From Argentina anserina (lineage: Eukaryota > Streptophyta > Magnoliopsida > Rosales > Rosaceae): a DNA stretch of 64,000 nt. The position numbers and the translations under genes were made by a program. Below are positions 44,896 through 54,337 of the stretch, in pieces. The stretch is from the NCBI RefSeq assembly GCF_933775445.1, contig NC_065873.1, forward strand, positions 7,998,001-8,062,000, in the 5' to 3' direction. The notes beneath the pieces were generated by a model. It was not told the DNA's origin. It was given only the letters and a program-made list of their open reading frames with translations, and did no database searches. Within the stretch, counting starts at the first letter, position 1, and every line of letters starts with the position of its first letter.

Positions 44896-46248
44896 TAATT
44901 TTGTTTTTCAGGTATGTATCCGGTAGCTTATGCCATTGTTGATGCATAATCTGAGAGTAACTGGAGATTCTTCCTCGAGTTTTTTGTCTCTTCAGCTATC
45001 GAAGTACTTCTCACGTGAGGTCACATTTATTTCAGATTGAAATACCGGCCTTCTTGGTGCATATCCAAAAGTCTTTCGTCAAAATCCTTTAAGATTCTGT
45101 TTCAGGCATCTTCTTGCTAATTTGGAAGGCCGTTATACCGCCAATGCCTACCGCAAGCATAAGATCTCTAATTTGTTTATGCAATGTGCTTATTCTCGCA
45201 CAGTTGATGCATATGAAGAAAATATGGAAGCGTTGCTCGCAGAAGGTGGCTCATCAATTGAGGACTTTTTGGAAGATCTTCCAAAGGAGAGTTGGTGTGC
45301 AGCTTTTTTCAAGGGTCAAAGGTATGTTTTATGCAACTTTTTTGTTGTTGTCCAATGTTTTTTTGTTTGTTATATATGTTTCTGGTGGTGTGATTGGTTT
45401 TTGTTGATGTAACTAGGACTGGTTATGTGGCTGTAGTGCGACTTAGTGGTGTGATAAGTGTTGTGTCAGGAAGTGTGACAGGTGGTGTGGCTGGTTCTCT
45501 GACATTTTTTAGACTGATATTATTATTTCTTTTCCAGGTATGGTGAGATGACAAATAACATGGTAGAGTGTTTTAACAACTGGTTGTTACCTATGAAAAG
45601 TCTTCCAATTGTTGAGATGAATGAGACTATTCATGTGAAGTCTATGGAACTTATTGCGGCTCGGAAAGAAGAGGCAAAGAATTGGGTCTCAATTTTGTGT
45701 CCAAAGATGGAACTGCAACTGAAAACCAACTTGGGTGATGGTAGACATTGGAATATTAGCAAATCAGATTCTTATGTTTATGAAGTTCATTGCATAAAGT
45801 ATAGAGTTATGATGAATTTGTCAATATCTTATTGTTCATGTGGTGAATAGAGTACTAAGGGTTTCCCCTGTTCTCATGCTCTCTACGCTATTCAAGCACA
45901 TGGTTCCTCTCCCTATGACTATGTCGTGTTTTTCTGAAAAGGTATTTTCTTTTCCAGTGTGTATTATTTTCTTCATTTTTGCATAGTAATCTGTTTTTAA
46001 CTCATTTGTTATATTCTTGCTGCTTGTAGACAGAAGTATCGTGAAACTTATTCTTACCCGCTTATTCCTATTTCATCTATTGCCAAGCCGTTAGAGCTTC
46101 CAAAGTTAGATATTGTTGTTCAGCCCCCTATCACAAGGCGGCCACCTTGTACAAAAGTAAGGTTGAAGGTGGGAGGAGGATGATAAAGTGTGGTAGGTGT
46201 GGAAAATTGGGTAGGAACAACATGACAAGTTGCAACAATGCGATATAG
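44620..46248 (+). pseudogene. MURA-type (MULE) transposase, decayed
   Basis: Exons at 44620-44733, 44912-45321, 45538-45941 and about 46030-46248 give a recognisable MULE transposase. They include FQACRPLLFIDATF with the first catalytic Asp, YPVAYAIVDA, WRFFLEFF, FISD(stop)NTGLLGAYP with the second Asp, the AY...W...F spacing, MVECFNNWLLPMK, the SWIM zinc finger CSCGE...CSHALYAI, and a C-terminal CGRCGKLGRNNMTSC, where the usual His of the zinc knuckle is Arg. Stops interrupt it at 44947 (TAA), 45038 (TGA), 45848 (TAG) and 45935 (TGA), with a frameshift between about 45005 and 45030. Three of the four stops sit where Arg or Trp is expected, as methyl-cytosine decay would produce. The N-terminal part is missing or unrecognisable upstream; 43880-44200 looks like a leader. 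Confidence 0.85.
45385..45505. repeat. Motif cluster in the second transposase intron
   Basis: GTGTGATTGG, GTGTGATAAG, TGTGTCAGG, GTGTGACAGG and related repeats, all within the intron 45322-45537. Confidence 0.75.
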
Positions 46249-46573
46249 TTTTCTCTAGTCACAGAACCAAACACATAGGCAGTTACATTGGAGATTTTAT
46301 AACTAGATCTATATTCATTATATTTGTTATGAATTGATCACTGTTTAGTTATGTTGAATGAAATGTATTCAATTGGTAGCAGAATAAAGTGGTGTAGCTG
46401 CTCACTGCAGATTTTTTCAAACTACATGTCTCAAGTGTTGTCACACACCCTATCACAGTGAAATGTAATCAATTAATTCTTCATTAAAATTCTTAAAGAG
46501 CAACAGAATGCTCTGCAAATAATCACACTACATGTTAGTTCTTCAACGATATATGTTGTTATGAACATATCCC

Positions 46574-46866
46574 AAGTCACACAGGCTGTCACACACCCGC
46601 TCACAAGCGCTGTCACACAACCTGTCACAAGTGTTGTTACAATTATGTCACAACGCTGTCTGTCACACAACCTATCACAAACTCTATCACAAGCACTATC
46701 ACAAGCACTATCACAAGCGATGTCACAAGCACTATCACAGAACCTGTCACAAGCACTATCACAAAACCTATCACAAGGCATGTCACAGAACCTGTCACAA
46801 GCCATGTCACAGACACTATCATAAGGGCTGTCACAGACCCTGTCACAGGCGCTGTCACACAGTCAC
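46574..46866. repeat. 12-bp tandem array (TATCACAAGCAC-like) between two convergent TE genes
   Basis: About 24 units, mostly 12 bases long, with consensus (C)TRTCACARRCN. They lie in the spacer between the transposase stop (46248) and the stop of the converging C48 gene (47042). As 12 is a multiple of 3, it produces long open frames such as a repeated LSQA peptide on + and cysteine-rich (CDSA) frames on -. These are by-products. Confidence 0.93.
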
Positions 46867-47655
46867 AATATAGGAAAATCGAACATGCAGTTTGAAATTT
46901 CCGGACAATACTTAATTTTTCAAAAGTACCAATCGCGATAAATTATTATCAACATTGTTGATGGTATAATCAAATTCAACCAATTGTTTTGATAATAACC
47001 TATAACCTATGAACTTTATACATTAGATGTTTTGACCTTTTAGATATTAATTGTTTCAGGATTCAATTTCCACCAAAATTGAGGGTGACTTATAAACTTC
47101 TTGATGACCTTTGCTTGCCACTTCTTGCAGAATTTCATCAATTCGTCTTTCTTATTCATTGTCTCTTGGACTGGTCGCTCCTTCGCAATGCAATGCATGT
47201 AATACATCACCAAAGCTCCACACTCTAGCCTGGTTGTCAAAAATTAGACTATCAAAAATGTGTGGTCATAATACCAACTACAGTATAAGTCACACGTGCA
47301 GTCACAACAATTAAGTATGTGGGATGAAAATAGTTTGCACTTACGAATTATCTGGTTGTTGGATTGGTACAGAGTTTTTCCCCGGTTACTTGTAATGGCT
47401 GATGTTGAACTTTCTCGACTTTCTGTACTGCTTCACCCGATTGATTGTCTTTATTTTCTTTTCAGTGAGGGCTTGTTTGTTGAAAATAAGATTATCATAT
47501 GTGCTCTTGTTGCTGAACTTCATCTTACACCCTTGGCTGATCATTTCATCAAATTGCTCTGCAACTGCTTTGATCCAGAGTCCCACCATTTCGGCCTGTG
47601 CAATCATTTAAAAAACATAAAGAACCAAATACAGTCAAATTACCAGTGTAAACTT

Positions 47656-48600
47656 TATGTGACAGCAGGTGTGACAGAAGCTGTGATAGCATGTGACACC
47701 AGGTGTAAGAAATACATAGAAACACTAAATCAGAGAAGAATGAGTTGCAAAGGTACCAATTTGTTGGCATCCTCCCACGGTAGCCCCCGTTCTTTGTGCT
47801 TTGGCTCCATAGAATCGAGATGATAAAACATTGGTGGGTGTGTCTGAAATACCAGTAGCGTGTAGTGGTATGAGATTTTATGGATCATCGAGAATAAGAA
47901 AATAGATGCTTGTCCCAAGTACTCATATAGTTTCTCCCCCATATGCTCATGGATGCTCTTGACATGTAGATTTTCGACAACATACTGTTTGAATAAATAA
48001 AGTAGGCAATCAGAATTCCAGTAACAACATCAGTTAATAGAAAAATAGTTCATCGAATTATATTAATGTCTCACCCATGTCAAAATTGGCATTGCCTTTG
48101 CTACTGAGTCACTCATTGATGGAGACACACGAATTTTGGAGTTCAGAATACAACCAAATGCATCTATCACATTGCATGCAATTGCTTTACTCTCTATGAA
48201 CAACTTAAGGTCAGTTTTGGTGAATTTCTGTTCCAATCGGACCATCAAACAATAGTGTCTTGCAATGTACATATTACACACGATGAGTCATCATCACAAG
48301 TGAGTTATCATCACATGTTACAACTACATTAATAGATCAAATAATAAAGAAATGGAAACTAATTTACAAAACCAGCCACACCTCCTGAAAACTATCTGTC
48401 ATAGTAACATTTTTTGTCCTGTGATATGTATTGTGATAGAATTTTGACAGGAAATGTGACATACATAATTCATAAAAACTCACTAACGAGACCAAACACA
48501 CCACCTATCATGTATCCTGTCACACCACCTGTCACAACTCTTATCATAGTAAGATTTCAATTGAGACAGGAATTGTGACAGGGTTTGTGACAGGCAATGT
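47656..48600. repeat. TGTGACA/TGTCACA clusters in introns of the C48 gene
   Basis: Clusters at 47658-47702 (TGTGACAGCAGGTGTGACAG...), 48290-48320 and 48420-48600 (TGTCACACCACCTGTCACAA, then GTGACAGG repeats). The coding blocks between them lack the motif. Confidence 0.75.
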
Positions 48601-49434
48601 GAACAAGTCATACAACAATTTTTTATAGAAACCTGTAAAAGAAGCAAATCACATTTTTTTTAAAAACCACAATGGTGTAGAAAACATAATTCATACCCGC
48701 TGCTTGTATTGTTCCAACACTGTGTCCATTCTCTCCTTGTCTTCTCATCCATACATTTGACAACGTCAAATTCATCCCAATCAATAACCTCAACTTGGCT
48801 AATTGCTGATGGCATGCCATCATCTGGTATATCATATACCAAATCCCCGTCATCTTTGATGATATATGATTCCCATACCTCCTCCTCTTCTTCTGCTGTA
48901 TCATTCTTTGACTTCTCCCCTTTTTGCTTTTCATTCCACTCCAAATTCTTCTTTCGGTTTTCCTCTTGCTCCTTCTTTTTTTCCATTCTTTTCCTCTTCA
49001 CGTCCCCCCACCAAAAGATGTCGTCCCTCTTCTTTTCCATTCTTTTTCTTGTTTTGATGCGTGAAATGTATGAATACATTCCCATTGTCGAAGTAGTATC
49101 TCCAGATTTTTCATCATCAATCTTCATGGTGAAGCTATTTTCAGAATCATATGTGTTATCATCAGGATGCAGGCAGCTCAATGGATATGCATCCGGAGAA
49201 AATGGAACCAGGTTCTTCTCGGCTTTAGCCTCCATGCCAATTTTGGCCTCTGGTGTCTTGAAGTTTTTGAGCGGAATGTCTATTACCGGTGCGGTTGGAG
49301 ATGAAAAATACACTAGAGGCGAGAGGCCAGACATGAGTTTGAAGGACGACATGTCAAACTCCGGTGTGGATGGAGTCTTTTTGGCTCGTTTAGGATTTGC
49401 TCCAGTTTTCACTATCACAAAGGTAGCTATAAGT

Positions 49435-49945
49435 CAGTCACAGTATCAGCCACATAATAAGTCCCATCAAAAGTATTCAACTACAAGAGCTGTCACATAT
49501 TCTGTCACACTATCGGTCACACTAATATTTGTCTTGTGACAGGCCATGTGACAGGTGGTGTGTTTGGTCTACATATGGGTAGAAAAAAACACAAGGGTAT
49601 ACAAAACATAATTCATGATTCATGATTCATAGAAACTCACATATAAGATCAGTCACATCACCTGTCACATGTCCTGTCACACCACCTGTCACACTAATAA
49701 TTTGATTGTGACAGGTCATATGACAGGCAATGTGATACAAGTCATACAACAATTGTCTACAGAAACATGTAAAAGCAACAAAGTACATATGGGAAAGAGA
49801 AAACACAAGTGTATAAAACATAATTCATCATTCATGATTAATAGAAACTCACATATAAGACCAGTCACATCAGCTGTCACATATTCTGTCACACCGCCTT
49901 TCACACTAATATTTTTCATGTGACAGGCCATGTGAGTGGCAATGT
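49435..49945. repeat. Three related copies of a motif-rich intron block
   Basis: Three paralogous blocks (about 49475-49640, 49655-49830 and 49855-50050) share CTGTCACA clusters, then GTGACAGG(C/T)NATGTGACA, then ACATATGGG(A)AAGAGAAAACACAAG and CATAATTCATGATTCATAG. This is a roughly 190-bp unit in triplicate within one intron between the charged and coiled-coil exons. Confidence 0.8.
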
Positions 49946-51776
49946 GACAAAAGTCATACAACAATTTTCTACAGAAACATGTAAAAGCAACGAAGTACAT
50001 ATGAGAAAGAAAAACACAAGTGTGTATAAAACATAATTCATGATTCATAGAAACTTAGAAATATTTTTTGTTCGATGTTAAATATAAACAGATTATCTTT
50101 CATATCAAGTAAAAAAATTTCTCCCCCTCTCTTTCATTTTGCATGAGTTTTCGAGATTTAGTTACCATGATCATTTTGTTTCTGCTGCAGCTCCTTGCAT
50201 TTTCCCACTTTCTCATTCTCTTTCTCCACAGCCAGCTCAGTATCTTTGTGGTGCATCTCTTTCTCCTTCTCCAAAACTAGCTTAGTATCTTTGTGCTCCA
50301 CAATCAGCTTAGTATCTTTGTGCTGCATCTCTTTCTCATTCTCCTTCTCCACAGCCAGCTCAGTATCTTCGTGCTGCATCTCTTTCTTTTTTTCGCTATG
50401 TTCATGTGGCTCTTGTTCCATTGGAGCAGTCTTGTATTCTTGCTCTTCAGATCTTGCTGACAGCGCATTTATCATATGACTGTATTCTTGTATTTTTTCA
50501 TCATCTTCTTTGCTCTTCGCTCTTAATTTCTCCAAGTTGTGTCTCAACCTTTCGTTATGCTCCTCATGCTTTACTACTTTCTCCTCTAGACTCGTCTTGA
50601 TTTGCTGCAATGCAATATTTTTCTCTTGGAGGTCTGCTATTTTGTGCCTCCAGTGCCTCAACATCAAAGTTTGGTATTGGGCCTTCATCTTTCTCAGCGT
50701 TTTCATCTTCGTCAGAGCTGCTAAACTCAGGTTTTTGTTTCACCTTGCGAAACAATTTCTGAAACACATAGATATATCACAGTTACACATGCTGTCACAC
50801 AACCAGTCACAACAAACATAAAATAAATGACCATCATATTGATACATACCGCAAGGTGATTATTATCATACTTCTCAAGAATTGGCACCAGTTTTGACAG
50901 GTCCCACTTCAGTGCCAGAGGATATTTTTTTCTCTACCTTCAATTGGTCGTATGACAACGGTCTTCTCACATAGCCAGTACTGTTCAAAAATAATATGTT
51001 AATATGGCTTACCATGCCATATATGAGAAAATAAAGAAAGAAAGAAAGAATTAAGTCATGCTTACCAAGAGTATGTGGCTTGAGCTTGTAATTTTTGCGT
51101 TGAGAGAAGACTGAAAGATGTGTCCAATTTCCCTTGTCCATGCATAGTCTGCCAGTGATGTTTTTCCCCACAACGCCCTGACATACTCCCATGCGATGAA
51201 CGATCCTGAGTTGGGGACAAAGAATCGGGCTAACATGTCCAGCAATACAAGTCTTGTGACATTGATGTCCCTCTTTTCATCTTCCCCAACCACATGATAT
51301 TCATTTAACGTCTTTTGCAATGCGTCTGTGATTTTCTTATGCGTTAGCCTATTGTTGGTCGAAAGTTTTGCAAATATGAGTTCTGCCTTCGGAACTTCCT
51401 CCTTTGACTTGGAATCCACAAACTGCCCCATGAGCGACACACCAAACAATTGCGATATGAAGCTATCAGTAATCCTAAAAGTCTTGCCAGCAAAGATGAA
51501 GGACTTCTTGGCCTTATCATAGTTCTCACTTCTCAAGGATTTTCACTAATCCATTGATCGACTTCATCATCATTTTCCTTGTGACCACTCTATCATATAC
51601 TGTAGAGAAGAACTGCCCAAACGACCCTTTCCTCAATATTTGCAAGGAGCGTGCCTTGATCTTCTTCTTATAAGGAGTAGAATCCGGATATGCTGATCTA
51701 TACTTTGCGCTTTGGTCTGCATAGAAACAATTGAAATATTAGGCAAAATTACTTCATAGTACAATTACTGTAAATA

Positions 51777-51995
51777 ACACACATCCCCTCACACCTACTG
51801 TCACACTCCATGTCACACCACTTGTCACACTGCATGTCACACTACATATCACACCACCTGTCACAACTACACCTACTGTCACACCTTCTGTCAAAATAAT
51901 ACATACTCTCACACATTTTGAAATGCATTATAGCATTAAAATTCATGGTTTAGCCAAGGCTTAGCTCAAGCTGTGACACATGCTATCACACATAC
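51777..51995. repeat. 12-bp-spaced TGTCACA array in the intron before the DUF1985 region
   Basis: TGTCACACTCCA, TGTCACACCACT, TGTCACACTGCA, TGTCACACTACA and TATCACACCACC follow one another at 12-base spacing, with looser copies on both sides. Confidence 0.88.
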
Positions 51996-52590
51996 TACTG
52001 CTCCTCTACATAGCACAGTTATGTTCACAAGCAATTATAGTTTAGCTTAATCAACAATATTTTACCTTTTTTGCTCTTCTTTTTCGCTTTCGGTGCCGTT
52101 TTACTAGTTTTCTCTTTTGGCTTGTTAGTTTTGGATTTCTTTTGTGCTGAAATCTTCTCTTTCACCCTTCCCTTCACCTTAATCTTCCTCTCCTTCATTT
52201 TGCACTTTTTTCTTCCGAGGAATCTCCTCCTCCTCACTACTGCTGCTGCTGCTCTCATCATCATCTTCACCGTCATTGTCATCATCAACATCGTCATCAT
52301 TGTCATTGTCATCATCACTCCAACCACTGTTGTCTTCGTTTTCCTCTTCACTGTTGGAATTGTCATTATGACTATCCGCACTTTCATTCTCAGTGTCATC
52401 TACACTTGTTTCATTGTCTGTTTGTGTTTCATCGTCACTCTCTTCGGACTCTTCCCTCCTTCTCTTCGTTTTTACTTCCTCCTCTTCCTCCTTTTGCCAT
52501 TTTTGTCCTGAAGAACAAATAAATCAAGAAATTCAAATCGAGATCAACAACAACCAAATCAAACCCATCGAACGATAGAGAAAGACAAAC

Positions 52591-52592
<2 letters not shown>

Positions 52593-52622
<30 letters not shown>
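52593..52622. repeat. (GA)n microsatellite
   Basis: About 30 bases of GA within the predicted first intron of the DUF1985-C48 gene. Confidence 0.95.
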
Positions 52623-52627
<5 letters not shown>

Positions 52628-52975
52628 CTGAGACTCACAATTAGCCGTTGAGAACGATTGCGTTGGCGCGTCGAATTCGGATTCCTAGTAACTTCGTCGT
52701 CGTCGCCGTTGTAGTCGTCTTCAGGAGGAGAAAATTGTTGAAGAAATGCAATGAGTTTTGAAGAGAGGTCTGAGTTTGAGTTTTTGAGAGAGAATAGAAT
52801 AGAGCGTTTCACAGTTATAAGTGCGGTTTATTTAAGTGGCATTGTCCGTAATTTTTCTGAACATTTGGGGCTGCGTTTTAAGCAGTTTTAAAAATGACTT
52901 TTTTTTTCTAATTTTCAAAACTTATTTAATTTTTTTATAATTTCATGTATGAAAAATGACTTTTTTATAAGAACC

Positions 52976-54337
52976 CCTGTATACGGCACCTTTGACCTTG
53001 CAACCCTAAAATCTTGTGCAAGTCCAAACGAATGATCTGAAGACATACAAGACTATAGTGATCATGATAAATTGATAATCGTGAAATTAAAACACCCATC
53101 ATACTTATATATGTACGTATCATTTATATCAATGCTTGTGTTTACACTGAGAATGCAACCATCTCCATCTAAACACTATCTGTTATTACAGAATCAGTTA
53201 AAAGATCATAGAAGCTGTTACGCTAGAACTGAAAAAGTTAAAAGTAAATTTTGAGAAGTTACTACTTTTGTTTCATTGGAGCGAGCTTTGAGAAAAACAC
53301 AAATAACACCAGTAAATGTTTAGAGTTAAGTACCATTCGGTCCTCCATCTTTTCTATAAATTACATTGAAACAGGTAAAAGTAAAACCCCCATCTGGCGA
53401 ATCCGTTCTTCTATTTTCGTGGGTTTAAGGGCGAAGAAGACTTCTGATTCTGATTTCTGTTGAGAAACACATCAATCACCCGCATCGAGTTAACACTCCG
53501 CATCTTCTCCTGATTTGTAAGACCCCCTTGTAAAAGGTGAAACCTCATTTTGTCTGCTAGATTTTGGGCTAGCACCATACTCTTCCAAATTCGATTCTGT
53601 ATTTGTCCTCAATGTATTTGGTATTGTTATGTGAGTTGGGTTTGTGCTTTTAAACATCATTCAAGTTTCTGCTTACTTTGGATATGAATGCCGACTTGTG
53701 ATTTTTGGATTTCTACTCATGTTTTCACATGATTCTGTTTTGTTATCTTTTTCATTGTTTTCTGAAATTTTATTGAAGTCTAGGTGCAATTTTGAGTCCT
53801 ATTGCTGTATTTGAAAAGTAGGATTAAGTGCAGAATGGTTGCTATCCTCAACATTGGTAGAAATGGACGAATCCAAAACTTAAGTACAGTTTCTTTGTCT
53901 CTTTTATGTCAAAGAGCTAATGCCAGGATCAGTAAGTTGTGAAAGTTTCCATGTGGAATCATTCTCTCTTTATTTTTTTTCCTATTCATTCGAAACATTA
54001 AAGTGATAGAATATCTGTGTGAGAACTGCATAGAAAGAACAAATTAGTGAAAAAGCACAAGAGAAAAGAAAGCCAATGCCTATGTATTTGGATATGCTGT
54101 GTTCAAGATGAACGATTATTGTGATGACTATTGGCTGCTTAAGACTCTTGACTTGTGAGTTGTGACTTATCAAACACTCAGAATGACATTAAGTTCTCAG
54201 AGCACTTTTAAAAACAGTTTACAAAACACTCAATTTTCTCATGGCAATATCGGAAGTGCATCACATTTCAAGATTTAATCTTTTTGATAATTTTCTCAGT
54301 TTTAGTTGGTTGACTTGGTACATTTATTTCAAACTAG
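52976..54337. promoter_or_regulatory. Upstream region and leader of the DHDPR gene
   Basis: No coding sequence recognised. A likely leader exon lies around 53390-53517 (ending near CCTGATTT|GTAAGA), followed by a leader intron of about 0.8 kb ending in TAG before the ATG at 54338. Confidence 0.45.

Larger units (their letters stand above)
47040..52812 (-). pseudogene. TE-encoded DUF1985-coiled coil-C48 (Ulp1-like) protease gene, damaged
   Basis: Read from high to low coordinates. A possible first exon (52812 to about 52640) is followed by an acidic segment (52510-52220) of Asp/Glu/Ser. A lysine-rich basic segment (52200-52070) lies in a shifted frame. The DUF1985-like region (about 51715-51070) includes ITDSFISQLFGVSLMG and VTRLVLLDMLARFFVP. 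Coiled coils with KEMQHKDTELAVEKENE repeats occupy 50706-50158, and a charged Lys/Glu segment 49418-48700. The C48 region (48300-47040) has FIESKAIACNVIDAF, SYHYTLLVFQ with the candidate catalytic His, YHLDSM with the Asp, and RLECGALVMYYM with the Cys at about 47220. The protein ends NPETINI. C48 enzymes cleave ubiquitin-like proteins; versions in plant transposons are of unsettled function. Frame breaks near 52213 and 51540 indicate decay. Confidence 0.75.
43714..52975. mobile_element. Large Mutator-like element with a DUF1985/C48 protease gene
   Basis: Two convergent genes (MURA-type transposase on +, DUF1985-C48 gene on -) lie between AT-rich flanks that resemble each other as inverted repeats. 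On the left, 43714-43870 contains GAAATTAGAAAAAAAGTGAC and ATGAAAATTATAAAATAG. The complement of 52880-52970 contains GAAAATTAGAAAAAAAAAGT and ATGAAATTATAAAAAAATTA. The similarity is diverged, and exact ends and the 9-11 bp target duplication could not be fixed. Introns and spacers carry many TGTCACA/TGTGACA motifs. Several nonsense and frameshift changes show that this copy is not autonomous today. Confidence 0.75.

Noticed and set aside
46561..46866. CRISPR-like array
   Set aside because: Units are 12 bp without spacers, and the sequence is eukaryotic transposon DNA.
46473..46873. Cysteine-rich (CDSA) and LSQA-repeat proteins
   Set aside because: They are frames produced by the 12-bp tandem repeat, a multiple of three, in a transposon spacer.
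48709..49539. 276-codon plus-strand frame rich in Ser and Phe
   Set aside because: It is the complement of the Lys/Glu-rich exon of the C48 gene; poly-Ser/Phe is the usual shadow of Lys/Glu codons.
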